Positions 54,001 to 63,194 of a stretch of 64,000 nt of DNA are shown here, one piece after another. The notes below the pieces were generated by a model. It made no database searches. It was not told where the DNA came from and was given only the letters and a program-made list of their open reading frames with translations. Each line of letters starts with the position of its first letter. The stretch's first letter is position 1. Position numbers and translations under genes: made by a program. Source of the stretch: Prostheceraeus crozeri (Eukaryota; Platyhelminthes; Polycladida; Euryleptidae); NCBI GenBank assembly GCA_907163375.1, contig CAJQUW010001733.1:310001-374000 (forward strand), in the 5' to 3' direction.

Positions 54001-57000
54001 GCGGACGTTAAACGCATAAGTATACGTAAGCAAGATATCAAGGAGTACGAAGAAATTTCTACGTTTTGATGTTTTTATAACGCATATTCAGTAAGTTTGT
54101 CTCAACCAGTCATTGTAGCATTAGCAAGAAGATTTTAGATTATTTTGGGCATTATTTTCCCGTAGTACAACCATTCGAGTAGAATCTATTCAAGCAAAGG
54201 AGCACTTTCATGATCCATAAATATTAGAAGGTGATGAAGAAAATATCACTGAATTCTCCTATATCTTCACATTGCGGTTGAAAAACAGTCTTTTCACGTA
54301 TCGCACAATTGGACCTGTCTTTCACTTGTTTGATGATATTATGTCCTTCCGCTGAAAACTGTTTTGTGAAAATTCTAAAAGCAGTTTGAAGGATGCAGAT
54401 GCGCATTGAATGGCCTAACATACAGTTCATTTTTGACGTATTCAACTTGTAAAATGAGCTGTCAGTAAAATGCATTCGCAAAATCACCAAGATACTTCTC
54501 TCATGGTTGCACTTTCAGACTGAATCAGTGCAATCTGTGCAGTAGATATAATTCATTAGTCCAACACTCATAATATCAGTGACATTTCACGTACCAGAAT
54601 GGGAGCGAGTTGGAGAAGAAGCTTGTGGAAGAATACTCAAGCAGTCTCAGAGGAAAGCATGAGAGAGCATCTAGACGTTCGCTGCCTCATTATGACACGT
54701 CATACGCGTGTACACGTGCTGGTTAACCGAAAAGTAGCGCATATAGGCTTACAGATTAGCTGCTTAGCACTTCAGTAAATTGTGATCAATATATGAGGAA
54801 AAGGCATTCACAAGGGTCTCACTCCAAAATTTTGGATTTTTGCCACTTTTTTTGCCACTATTTTTCTTCTAAAATGGAGAAAACTAAATGACTTGAGTGA
54901 ATAGCGCACCATGAAGTATTCACCACGATACAATCGCCCTTTTCTTTTCAGGATGCAGTCCTTATATGATACTTACACGATTTTTCCGAGTACCTATCGT
55001 CCACTGAAAACATTCGTCTTAGGTTAAGTAGTCCTTCATTGCAAGTTATTTTCTCAGTAACGTTTTAGCATTGACCTAGCTACGGAAGTCAAATGCAAGA
55101 CGAGTTAAATTGTTCAACCTAAGTATAAATGCTATTTAAGTCATTCTACATCAAACTACTCTGATCACATGTGATATTAAAAATCTGTATTATTAGATGC
55201 AAAATCAACAAAATATCAACGAACAAATGCAACAATATGAAATTTCAAACACCTTCATGTCCTTCAAAGTCCAAACAATCCCAAAATCTAAAGAACTATT
55301 TTAATAAAAGTCAGAATTTCTAGTCCTAAGGTCTCGGACGCTTAGCCTGGAATTCAGGCTGAGAAAGCATTTCATTCGCTATTTTCCTGGCTTCAATGCC
55401 AATCGAAAGTTTCGATTGGGAGCGTTGAATTGCATTCATGTTTTAGTATTAGAAAATAATTACTGCTGATACTGGTAAAAATCCCAGATTTTTTGCCATT
55501 TTTTACCATTCTTTACTTTTTTGCTATTTTTTGACTTTTTTGCCGAGTGAGACCCCTGCATTCATACAGAGTTTATATTGAGAACATATTGATGTTGGAA
55601 CACCTAGTCCGAGATGTTGCCATCGTTAATCAAGAGAATTTCAATATAATGGGTCAAATTTGGCTCTTTCGGTCTTTCTTGGGGTAGAGTTCAATATCTA
55701 TGGAAACAAATTCGATGACAAACTTTTTACAGCAAAATGTCGATAAACAGCGCCTTTTAGCAAAAGTCATGCAATATTAGGGTTACAGGATTCATAATAA
55801 CTGAATTAATTCACTTTAAAATCAGAAATGAGTGAAAATCGACTCATCGGCGGTTCTAAGGTTTCAGTCAATTATCAATTCTACCGTCAGATTGAATTTC
55901 AGTGGAAATGCGCATGCCAAATAAATACGGCTCACTGTTTGAAATAAAAATAAATACATAAATCACAAGAAGTAGAAATCAGGGGAGAAAAAAAGGTAAC
56001 AAGTTAATAAGAGAAGGTCACAAAAGTCTCTAATTGAAAAGAAAATCTTTCTGTACGCACAAGGGTGGCTTCAACACTTTGTTTTAATGAGCTGTCTGCT
56101 GCTTATGGCTGTGATGCATCATGTCGAACAACAGCTTACAATAGTACACTTGTTTTTTCAACACAATAGTGTTGAAGCCACCCTTGAGGGTATAGAAAGA
56201 GTTTCCTTTCAATATGACATTTTGTGACCTTCTCTTATTAACTGGTTACCTTTTTCTCTCCTGATTTCTGCTACTTGCGATTTGTGTAATTTCTACTTCT
56301 ATCTTTCGATCCGTCCCGGTTGGTTCTGCTTCATTTTGATTGGTAAGGTGTTTCATTGTTGTTGTCTGTCATTGTTTGAAAGGAAATGTCTCCCATTTTG
56401 AGGATATTAGATTTTATTATTGTCAGACATTATATTAGACAAAGAAGCGCACTGGTCTCAGCAGCTCAGTGGTAGCAACAAGGTGAAGCAAAGTATGGAA
56501 GCATGTTTGACTGAATTCCCTTTTCTTCCTTTGACTATTAATTAGATTTTCGTCTCCTACTTTTAATTTCATTTTAGTAGTATGATCTCGTTCCGATCAT
56601 AGAGGATGAATTCTTTTGTCTACGATCTATTAGGCTGCACGCATTTTTTCTAGTAATTCATTTTACAAGAGTAGAGTTTAACTCATAGAGTAGGTATATT
56701 AGGTAGACCGCATTTATTTAATCCCCAATGTGCATACACTTTCGATTTTATTAAATGAACTTAATGGGGATACAGTCGGAATTGTCACCAAATGTGAGAT
56801 ATACACATTTATGCAGTTTTGCAGAAATTACAACCAATTGACTGATCATGATACCATAAAGCGAAGGAAATGATATTATTTTACAGATCCTCCGTGTCAT
56901 GACAGTCTTGGAGATGCAATGTTTGTTAAATTAGCAATTCGATGACCTGCTATTGCTTTCATGCTGAACATCAAGAGAATCTTAAGCGAGATCATATCAT

Positions 57001-60000
57001 AAGCAACCTGCCACTGGTAGAGCAAAATAACATAATCAAGGACAATGATTTCAGTTAACTATGAAAGATATATCCACATCATTATTCAGATTCAAGAAAT
57101 GAAACATGAATTTAGTGAATCATAACTTCATGCCGGTGAAGATTGAATCAAAAATCTGAAATTTCAGCCAAGAAAGCACACTGAGATCGCGACTGTTTCA
57201 TGAAGACTTCCATTATAACGCCGTTCATTAGATTTCCTTGATAATCAGCTTAATTTCCGCTTAATTACGATGCTTGTTCATTCCTTTTGATATCCAACCT
57301 GTTTCATACTACTTATAACGGGGCGTCATGTCGGTAGTATTTAAATTTGCAAAAATTTAGCTTTTTCAAAACTGCTCAAATAATTTTTTGGACCGCAGAA
57401 ACGTAATCTTTTCACTGCATATACTACCTATATACACTTACTCTATGGTTTAACTCATTATCGGTTTGTATGTTTGCATTTTCAATCGCCTGAAAGCGCT
57501 ATCCATAATTTAATAAGGCCTCTTGTGCCGTCTGGCAAATCCTCTGATTTTCCTTCTGACTTACTTGACGATGAGACCATGATTGATGACGAAGAGACTG
57601 AGGAAAAGGTGCAGGTGACAGCGCACCGCATCGTCATTCCATTGTCCGACGCCATGATGCGGAGGTTCAGGCGGAGGTTGAGAGAGCATCAATTTATCAA
57701 GGGAATCCATAGCGAAGCGCTCGATTCGCTCTCGGAAATTCGACTGTTTGTACATGTCTTGGGCGTGTGCCATGGCATGTGTGCGCACCTCCAGGATATC
57801 ATGCGCCGCAAGATGGAGCAACATGGCCAGCGCACGATCTCTATGCGCAGGTCGTGTCATGATGAGCGTCCGAAGGATTTGGAATCCATAATCAGCACTG
57901 CTGCTGCGCTCCTGTTGGCAGAAGGCTCCCAGAAGAGCAAACGCATTGTCAGTCAGCATTGGAGCGTCGAGGAATAATCGGGAGAAGTAAACTTCTTTGA
58001 CACCATCAGTCAGCATGAATCTGTGAAGCAACGCGATGAGAATGCGGTCGTATTCCCCAGGTGATGATACATCCGGTCTCTTCAAAGTCTGGAACTCCTT
58101 GAATTTCATGAATTCTTGGTAGACGAGGGAAATAGCCAACTCGTAACGATTCCTGACATCTCCCATGATGTAATCCACAAGAATGTTGTAAAGATCGCCA
58201 CCGAAGATGCATGGCAATGAAGACAGGAGCCGATTGCGCGATCGAAGCTGTAAATATGAAAATTGCATCGTATGTCACTTCAGCAAGTAATAATAATTCA
58301 CATAATCTAAATCGTGGCCTCATTTAACGTTTGTTAGGAAAAATACACTTTATCCTAGGCTTACCGGCTACTACGGGAATGAACTTGACGGGAAATACTT
58401 GATCATCGATAAGGGGGTGATATAGGGTGAAGATTTAGAGGCAGATCCGAAGAATCGCTTATCTTTATAGGGTGAAGATTTAGAGGCAGATCCGAAGAAT
58501 CGCTTATCTTTATGTTTCATCTTTTTATTAATGTTCATTGCTACAGGATCCTTAATTCGTCTCAGACGGGCTTAGCCGCATACAGATCTATCCATTAAAT
58601 GCTAGTTCTCACTGCCTATCCCTTCACCGTCAAGTGACTTTTTATAGGAACCAGTTATTTTCCCGAGTGAACGCAAAAATAGGACCCTTTCAATACTAGA
58701 TAATAAAAATTTAGGTAATAAATATACTTGCATTTCACAATTCAATTCGATGACAGGTGAGTTAGTTGATTCTTCAAATTTCTATCTGATTAAATGCATC
58801 AGGGTGTATAACGGTTTCGGATTTTCATTTTCCCTGACTTTTCCAGGTAACTCAAAAAAAAATTCCCGGTCGCCTTTTGGGTTTGATCGAGTCTCAATTC
58901 AAGGTAGTTTCCATGTTATGATGCCTAGATATATTCATTTCTGTGCGATTGATGGAAAGAAATCAGTATGGAAACAGATAATAGCCATGTAGTTCCCCTA
59001 GTTATGCACGGTACATGAAAAGATAGGACGTAAAATAAAATGATGTTTAACACAGTAGGTCCTATATTGATAACAATCATCATGATTGTGTGATACAAAA
59101 CCGGTCATTAAAAACAACCCGTAAAAATGATTTAAACTGAATAACAAAGTAGTACTGACTAGTACTGACTAGTGCTCTGGGAAGCAGAAAACAAGATGGC
59201 CAAAAAAGACTATCCTGTTAACGAAGTATAAAAATGCAAGAACGGATATTACACTGCACAAGGGTCGGTTTGTTACTCTCATATTAGCCTCATCTCTTCT
59301 ATTTCTTTGATTTCTATCACCTTCCGTTTTCGCTCATGGTTTTCTTTCGAACACGATGCAGAATTTTTCGCTTCCTCCTTCCTCGCTTCTCGATAGAACG
59401 CCGCGAGAAACGTTAGCCGCTAGCCGCGTTTCTAGCTAAATATTTGATTGATGAGTGGCAACGATTTTCGATGTTCATTATTCTGGTTCAAAGCTGACAA
59501 TTTCATTGACAAAAATCCAACAAGAAGAAAAAAGTCAGCTTTATTCCACGCTTACAATCAAACCTGGAAATTTCCAGGTCGAAACGCAAATTTCCCTGAC
59601 TTTTCCAGTCGTTATACACCCTGTGCATGCCAACTGTATATATGTTCTTGTATTATATATTGACCGGCTCTCCGATACTTTTCAATAAAATTTAAATGAA
59701 TAATCTGTGATTGTTCTCTGAACGAGAAACAAATGCAAAGAAAACCCCAATGTTGCAACTAAAACTTATTTCCTTTTTTTCATACACATGAAGCTGTGGT
59801 GACGCCAGATATGATCTAGACTCGACCACAAGGTGCATTGCTACAGACGTGCTTCTTCGCCCAGTGAAATTTATGAGCATATAGGTCCGAAATATAGCAA
59901 AGTTAACTTTCATCAACATTCAAATCTACAGTAAATCACACCACTTTTAATATATCGAATTTTCATCTCTTTTTTGATGTTTTCATTACCGGAGTTTTCT

Positions 60001-63000
60001 ACTAAATAATACCCGGCATAGTAACTGGAAAATGACGAAATTGCAAAACAAGTTTGGATCAGGTTAATATACCCCGGTATATTAAGTGGAAACACCACAA
60101 AATAAGCATATTTGATATATTAGATGGAATTCGTCAATTATAGTTTATATTCAGATGATTAGTACGGTATTCCTCATTTTGTACCTAATAATAGTAACAA
60201 GCTACATTCAAATTGTAACTTTCATTACAGTTCAGTTTCAATCTCATATATGAATAACAGTTCTTATGTACACAGTAGGGTTTCAAACCCGGTATCCGGG
60301 GATTATCGCATTTTTACAGGATTCTGAATCCCGGTATTAGGTAACATCTGTTCTAAGGCAGTTAGGAGCTACATGAAGATGGAGCAACAAGTCTATGGAC
60401 AAGGAACATGGAGTAACAGATGCAATGCGTGAAACGTGAATGTTAACGCGATGCAAGAACTAAATAAAGACTTGCAATGATCAGCTGAACAATAGACACT
60501 TACAAACTCGAGACACTTTTGGCCTCGTTCCCTGCAGAAACTCGTCCTGGCTGCCGGACTAATCTGGTAATTATCTTCTTCTTCTATATTTATTTTTGTT
60601 GGTTCCTATTACTTGCAGCCCGCTTGGGCTTGATATTTGTTAATTATCCATTTAGTATGTGAATGTTGTATGTACTCTTGATAACAAATATATCATCATC
60701 ATCATTATTATCTGAATGGAGAGTAATAAAAATGGAAACTAAATAAAGACTTCCCATGATCAGCTGAACAATAGACACAAACCCGAGACAGAGCTGTTCC
60801 CTTATGTGAATGTTGTATGTACTCTTGATATCATCATCATTATCTGAATGGAGAGTACTACTGCGAACAACTTCGAGCGGCACGGCAACGGCAAGGTTAT
60901 CAACTTTCATCACATTTTTTATTAACATTTCACTACTTTTCAATTCCACAGCGTGTGGAGAATGACGGCGGATGCATCGAAAAAAGATGATTACTTTCTT
61001 GTGTTGATGAAAAATAAATATTTTTTGGACACACGCCTTATCTACCTACTATTTATCACTTTGGAATGACATTTAACTTAATGAAAACATCAAAAAAGAG
61101 ATGAAAATTCGATATATTAAAAGTGGTGTGATTTACTGCAGTTGTGAATGTTGATGAAAGTTAACTTTGCTATATTTCGGACCTATATGCTCACAAGTTT
61201 CACTGGGCGAAGAAACAAGTCCGCAACAATACGCCATGTGGTCGAGTCTAAATCATCTTTTATCTCACCACCTATGTCACATTAACAATATTATACTTGT
61301 TATACAAACAGACTGAAAGAACATTATAAATACGGATAAATTAGAAAAATAAGAAATTGAAGTAAAAAATGTGAAATATATAAGAGAAAGCATTTATTGG
61401 TTGCTGCTAATACGGATTTAGTGCTCCCTCTGATAATCGCCAGAGAGATACGCTGAAACAGACAATCCGTCGCCCGCGGCTCGTCTTTAAGTTGGGATAT
61501 TCCATGACACAACTTAGAAATGGTCCTTAACCAGAGCCACCACTCGTTTCGAAGACTGGTGGTTCGAAGCAGTACGTGATACCTTCAGAGCTTGCGCTCT
61601 TCAGCTCTTCTAACAGCAGATACAGGCGTAATGGCCGACTCAATGATCACGTTTCTTTAATTCAACTTATTTCTCAGCATGGATTTCAAGACTTTAAAAC
61701 ATGCTTTCACAAAGTGATTTCAATGAGACTAAATATCTCTTAATTCCAGGCAATGACTAACTTGCATGATAAACTTATGACAAAAGTAATGAGTTATCTC
61801 CTCTTCCTTCGATCCGTCTTACTACATCACGTAGTTCCCTTTCTCATTGTAAACAGCCATTTTATCATCATCAATGTTGTATCACGTGTTCCAAATTCGA
61901 AATAAACTATTGGCAGTTATTTTCTATAAGTAAATAATTGATCTACTTTTTCCTATTTTCATTCGAGCGTAATTCCAATAATAGCTGCCGCCGATTAGAA
62001 ACCGTACCTCCAGACAGAATTCTGTGACAGCAACTGCGATTCTTCAGTGCCTGACAATACAAAGTATACCTTCGTTGGGCCTAATGATCTGAGTGTTACA
62101 AAATAACTATGTTAACACGATGTCTGTATGATATAGCATGTTCTACATCTTTCAATGAGTAGCCGTAGTCGAGTTTTAACATGCAGTGTAAATATGATAG
62201 AGCGTGAATACCAGGATAAAAATAGACTGTAACAAGGAATAATCTTCGACAATCCTGTTAAAGTGGTACTGGAGGGGAAAGGAACCCGAAGGAGAGAGGC
62301 CGTCCGTACAGGCGATGGTGTGATAGTATCCGGGAAGATACGACCAAAATTAGACTCAAGGAGAGAGATGCCTACGACAGAAGACGCTGGAGAAGCATGA
62401 AACAGGCCCCCCACCCGGCTAACTAGCTGGAACAGGAACAACAAGAAGAACTCTCTCATTCTTGCCAATGTAATATCGGCCTAACGTTGTATCCTTATGA
62501 TTAATCAACAAATAATTGGCCTTTATGCCAGCATTGTCAAATAGATACTCCTTTTCATAAAATCATTAAAAAGTAACCCAAAGGCGTTTCTGATGTGTCT
62601 TCTATCCAACAGATATGGTTACGGGACAATGAAGATCATTTTACAAGTTTATAACTTATCAAATAAACTTTCATTTCTCACTTGAATGTTTGCAATAAGA
62701 AAAACTTGGCGATTTATTCACACTGGATTCAAAGACCGTGATCATTGAAATCTATAATAACATAGAAAGTCTACTATTATGTACTTCTATGATCGTGATG
62801 ATTACAGGAAACTTACCACTTGAGGGTTGAGCGCCATTTGTCTGAGATCAGCGTGAACGATCCTATCATACGCCATGTTCGCCATGTCTCGCGTATCCTT
62901 GTTGTCCAACGGCTGTGTGACGGAGGCCAATGAGAATGGTTTGAACTGCCTCATCTTGCCTCCTAACATTGGCAGCAGTTGAGAGGGCAGTAGAGCAGGG

Positions 63001-63194
63001 CGTCGACTTTCATCCTTGGTGTCTTCTGACTGGCCGATCACAGTGCTGATCTGCATCGGTGCATTACTGATCTCCATTTTCTCTTTGTCTGCCATCGTCA
63101 CGAGGGGTGTTTCATCCGGAGCCACGTTATCCTCCTCATCACCGCCGATGGCAACGATCCCACCGTCTGCTCCAAGTCCAAGTCCAGCAGCCAC
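35818..63194 (-). CDS. SYMPK: Symplekin, C-terminal ~751 residues, seven exons
   Basis: Symplekin is the nuclear scaffold that holds CPSF73 and CPSF100 in cleavage/polyadenylation and in histone pre-mRNA 3' processing. Exons 63194-62817, 58247-57565, 52134-51956, 48526-48426, 48371-48284, 43964-43324 and 36003-35818 join in phase with GT/AG borders and an uninterrupted frame. Partial-protein numbering: 1-126 ends with [13 protein letters not shown] and the linker to the alpha-helical repeats. 127-354 has [20 protein letters not shown] and [11 protein letters not shown]. 355-413 has [20 protein letters not shown]. 414-476 has [19 protein letters not shown] and [14 protein letters not shown]. 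477-690 is the Symplekin C domain ([45 protein letters not shown]). The Glu/Pro-rich tail ends EEEHEEQ. The vertebrate protein is ~1270 residues, so the N-terminal HEAT half lies beyond the right edge. Introns are swollen by transposons. Confidence 0.95.
36218..37247. mobile_element. Non-autonomous hAT-like element
   Basis: Begins CAGACTTGTTATAATTGAA and ends TTGAGACAAGTCTG. Subterminal regions are rich in GTAATTGCAATCA and TAATCAATTAC words, typical of a hAT group with CAGACTTGT ends. Flanking 8-mers (GCCAACAT, CCTAATAA) match only partly. The open frame at 36450-36830 has no transposase motif. Lies in the last symplekin intron. Confidence 0.6.
37248..39340. other. Symplekin intron DNA, nothing recognised
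   Basis: About 2 kb of A/T-rich sequence. A 14-base T run lies at ~37337. Open frames at 37450-37704 and 38017-38202 (-) lack motifs. Confidence 0.35.
39341..39446. repeat. Short foldback sequence
   Basis: GATAATAGTTATACAGCTAC at the left and its near complement GTAGTTGTATAACTATAATA at the right, separated by ~64 bp. Confidence 0.6.
39447..40016. other. Symplekin intron DNA
   Basis: A - strand frame at 39610-39810 ends with [20 protein letters not shown], which faintly resembles a LINE tail. Too weak to call. Confidence 0.3.
40017..40650. mobile_element. Long-TIR foldback element, arms ~220 bp
   Basis: The left end GGGGTACTTATGGGATATCT pairs with the right end ending AACCCATAAGTACCTCC. Pairing continues through TTTCTACCTACA, ATCGGACAAGTAC and GATCTGACTTC to about 40233, with ~20% divergence. 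The right arm contains a run of nine G. Interior ~190 bp with no coding sequence. Confidence 0.75.
40651..41082. other. Symplekin intron DNA
   Basis: Nothing recognised. Confidence 0.35.
41234..41812 (-). CDS. Tc1 transposase exon 2 (catalytic part)
   Basis: 193 codons with stop. All three catalytic acidic residues are in place. The acceptor TTCTTCAG precedes VIFSDEAS. Confidence 0.92.
   Translation of the reverse strand, partial: VIFSDEASIEVQMAQPRRIRKRPEPYSSRHMAMRVKKPQKVMIWACMSSQGMGRIHVVDGSMNANQYLCVLRTRLVPQASDWFGDDFIYQQDNAPCHTAKVIKKYFEENQIRVLPWPSSSPDMSPIETIWAIIKRQLERHTLASRSDLINRLLDVLQRDTEVKQKLDESCRKLMLSMPERVSALLQAKCGHT
42067..42498 (-). CDS. Tc1 transposase exon 1 (DNA-binding part)
   Basis: 144 codons, including TGA at codon 32. 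Contains the paired HTH region and the GRKR hinge; donor GTGAGT. Confidence 0.85.
42846..43094. other. DNA between Tc1 element and Tc1 relic
   Basis: Nothing recognised. Confidence 0.3.
43095..43190 (+). mobile_element. Tc1-like N-terminal relic ending in a TA microsatellite
   Basis: The + frame reads [20 protein letters not shown] then CASVAEELH, the start of a Tc1-like transposase HTH (R-G-x-A-I-G-M-x-x-x-G-x-S...VA). It is cut off by (TA)n at about 43172. A different family from the neighbouring Tc1 element. Confidence 0.65.
43324..43964 (-). CDS. SYMPK: Symplekin exon f (Symplekin C domain)
   Basis: The acceptor is TTCTGCAG. It encodes [20 protein letters not shown], the [20 protein letters not shown] block, [20 protein letters not shown] and a charged end NRRAREEDR; donor CCGG|GTGAGC. 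Confidence 0.96.
43965..44879. other. Symplekin intron DNA
   Basis: Nothing recognised apart from the intron borders. Confidence 0.35.
44880..45080 (+). mobile_element. tRNA-derived SINE, copy 2
   Basis: Box A TGGCACAGTGGTTAAATGC at 44889 and box B GGTCCAGAGGTCGAGCCCC at 44926, spaced as in tRNA genes. The following body (TTGGAAGTTGGCAGGAAGGG, later TCCAAGCCCCAAGTATGGGG) matches copy 1 at 12380-12562. It lacks a tRNA acceptor stem, so it is a SINE and not a tRNA gene. Confidence 0.85.
45081..45465. other. Symplekin intron DNA
   Basis: Nothing recognised. Confidence 0.35.
45472..45533. mobile_element. 62-bp hAT-like end-to-end remnant, 6-bp duplication TGCGCA
   Basis: CAGGGTGGCGGCC at the left and GGCCGCCACCCTG at the right, perfect inverted 13-mers around 36 bp containing CCCGGGCTCCCGGG. 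TGCGCA lies directly outside on both sides (45466-45471, 45534-45539). A complete internal deletion of a CAGGG...CCCTG hAT-type element would give this. Confidence 0.75.
45545..46200 (-). mobile_element. Retroelement-type ORF fragment, same family as 31150-31860 (fossil)
   Basis: The - strand carries a [13 protein letters not shown] segment, then [40 protein letters not shown] and [16 protein letters not shown]. This is the nuclease-like C-terminal block (H/D-NEIRD-x-x-GDLA ... D-x-x-x-x-D) of the RT-associated family also seen at 31150-31860. Class uncertain; broken in several places. Confidence 0.6.
46400..47690 (+). mobile_element. LINE C-terminal fragment with RNase H (I/R1-like)
   Basis: The + strand reads [38 protein letters not shown] (RNase H first Asp), then, after a frame change, [20 protein letters not shown] (H-x-x-x-x-G-N-x-x-A-D of RNase H), [20 protein letters not shown] and the Cys finger [19 protein letters not shown]. 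The end [13 protein letters not shown] is a hallmark of this C-terminus. The RT itself is missing. Confidence 0.85.
47232..47538 (+). repeat. Tandem duplication inside the LINE, unit ~159 bp
   Basis: TCCCTCCCTCGCGCTGTCCG at 47232 recurs as TCCTTCCCTCGTGCTGTCCG at 47391. The whole Cys-finger segment is doubled, the second copy slightly shorter. Confidence 0.9.
47691..48283. other. Symplekin intron DNA
   Basis: The left part may be the LINE 3' UTR. Nothing else recognised. Confidence 0.35.
48284..48371 (-). CDS. SYMPK: Symplekin exon e
   Basis: The intron before it is only 54 bp (48372-48425). It encodes [20 protein letters not shown] and [10 protein letters not shown]; donor GCAAG|GTAAAT. 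Confidence 0.95.
48426..48526 (-). CDS. SYMPK: Symplekin exon d
   Basis: The acceptor is TTTGCAG and the donor AGCAAG|GTAAGT. It encodes [20 protein letters not shown] and [13 protein letters not shown]. Confidence 0.95.
48527..48876. other. Symplekin intron DNA
   Basis: Nothing recognised. Confidence 0.35.
48877..48982. repeat. Short foldback sequence
   Basis: CATGGACGCCTAGATATATGA and its complement TCATATATCTAGGCGTCCATG enclose ~64 bp; the outer ~21 bp are perfect. Confidence 0.75.
49165..49572. mobile_element. Multi-stem (cloverleaf-like) foldback element
   Basis: Outer ends CAATGTAGCATTATATCATG and its complement (49548-49572) pair. Inside are three further helices in order. First, 49194-49335, stem GGATAGAGGATGGCTATGCG. 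Second, 49334-49357 paired with 49459-49480 (ATAAAGTTTGCCAGATTATT). Third, 49484-49542, GCAGTAATATCAGACAT paired with GTGTGATATTTCTGC. No coding sequence. Confidence 0.8.
49573..50860. other. Symplekin intron DNA with repeated GGGCAACAATGTA word
   Basis: CGGGCAACACTGTAGGAC at 49972 is inverted as GTCGTACATTGTTGCCCG at 50012, and CTGGGCAACAATGTAGG recurs at 50059. Nothing coding before the hAT fragment. Confidence 0.4.
50861..51096 (+). mobile_element. hAT transposase C-terminal fragment
   Basis: The + frame reads [19 protein letters not shown] then [20 protein letters not shown], the hAT dimerisation signature (P/T-x-S-x-x-x-E-R-x-F-S-x-x-x...LR..L). Unlike the hAT at 20349 in sequence; no ends found. 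Confidence 0.8.
51105..51240 (-). mobile_element. LINE extreme C-terminal fragment
   Basis: The - strand reads [19 protein letters not shown] then [18 protein letters not shown] and stop. The GRPKKTW...EEDM...R..W motif closes RTE/CR1-like LINE proteins. Confidence 0.75.
51241..51955. other. Symplekin intron DNA
   Basis: Nothing recognised. Confidence 0.35.
51956..52134 (-). CDS. SYMPK: Symplekin exon c
   Basis: The acceptor is ATTGCAG and the donor ACAAAT|GTAATC is weak but required by phase. It encodes [17 protein letters not shown] to [19 protein letters not shown]. Confidence 0.93.
52135..53057. other. Symplekin intron DNA
   Basis: A short inverted GGTTGGCCA/TGGCCAACC pair lies at 52382-52424; otherwise nothing recognised. 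Confidence 0.35.
53058..54019 (+). mobile_element. 5'-truncated LINE with PHD-like finger after YADD
   Basis: Begins in the RT palm ([19 protein letters not shown]), then [14 protein letters not shown], a zinc finger [26 protein letters not shown]...CKRC, then [20 protein letters not shown]. The next frame (53576-54019) gives [40 protein letters not shown] and [10 protein letters not shown] before the stop. One frame break near 53576. The PHD-like finger between the YADD box and the YLG motif is an unusual insert. Confidence 0.88.
54020..54804. other. Symplekin intron DNA
   Basis: The first part may be LINE 3' UTR. Nothing else recognised. Confidence 0.35.
54811..55558. mobile_element. Non-autonomous hAT-like element, 6-bp duplication CATTCA
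   Basis: Ends CAAGGGTCTCACTC and GAGTGAGACCCCTG are inverted with one mismatch. CATTCA flanks both sides (54805-54810, 55559-55564). Subterminal runs of TTTTTGCCA recur at both ends. 748 bp, no coding match. Confidence 0.8.
55565..55959. other. Symplekin intron DNA
   Basis: Nothing recognised. Confidence 0.35.
55960..56283. mobile_element. Foldback MITE, arms ~105-120 bp
   Basis: AAATCACAAGAAGTAGAAAT at the left pairs with the complement ending GCTACTTGCGATTT. AGGTAACAAGTTAATAAGAG, GGTCACAAAA and CAAGGGTGGCTTCAACACT also have complements on the right. The centre is ~100 bp. Confidence 0.85.
56284..57564. other. Symplekin intron DNA
   Basis: AGCTCAGTGGTAGC at 56463 looks like a tRNA box A, but no box B or fold follows. 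Nothing else recognised. Confidence 0.35.
57565..58247 (-). CDS. SYMPK: Symplekin exon b
   Basis: The acceptor is TTTACAG and the donor GTCAA|GTAAGT. It encodes [20 protein letters not shown] through [20 protein letters not shown], the long helical-repeat exon. Confidence 0.95.
58424..58513. repeat. Perfect 45-bp tandem duplication
   Basis: The unit ATAGGGTGAAGATTTAGAGG...AAGAATCGCTTATCTTT occurs twice without change. A very recent duplication. Confidence 0.95.
58800..59623. mobile_element. Non-autonomous hAT-like element, 5-bp duplication TGCAT
   Basis: CAGGGTGTATAACG at the left and CGTTATACACCCTG at the right. TGCAT lies outside both ends (58795-58799, 59624-59628). TTTCCCTGACTTTTCCAG occurs near both ends in the same orientation. 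Its ends resemble those at 19330/27458 (CAGGGTGT). Confidence 0.75.
59809..61257. mobile_element. Long-TIR element, arms ~180 bp
   Basis: Arms 59809-59988 and 61078-61257 share GACTCGACCACA, GTCCGAAATATAGCAAAGTT and AGTAAATCACACCACTTTTA in inverted form. The interior (~1.1 kb) contains two diverged copies of GTGAATGTTGTATGTACTC (60658, 60806) and two of ATGATCAGCTGAACAATAGA (60477, 60757). No transposase motif. Confidence 0.75.
61258..62816. other. Symplekin intron DNA
   Basis: The - strand frame at 62112-62468 starts with a hydrophobic stretch but shows no family motif. Nothing else recognised. Confidence 0.35.
62817..63194 (-). CDS. SYMPK: Symplekin exon a (first in window)
   Basis: The acceptor is CTTAAG|GTGGCTG and the donor CAAGTG|GTAAGT, phase 0. 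It encodes an acidic linker ([20 protein letters not shown]) and [20 protein letters not shown]. Confidence 0.92.

Noticed and set aside
56463-56476. tRNA box A-like AGCTCAGTGGTAGC
   Set aside because: No box B or fold follows.
57474-57977. 167-residue + strand frame
   Set aside because: It is the antisense shadow of symplekin exon b.
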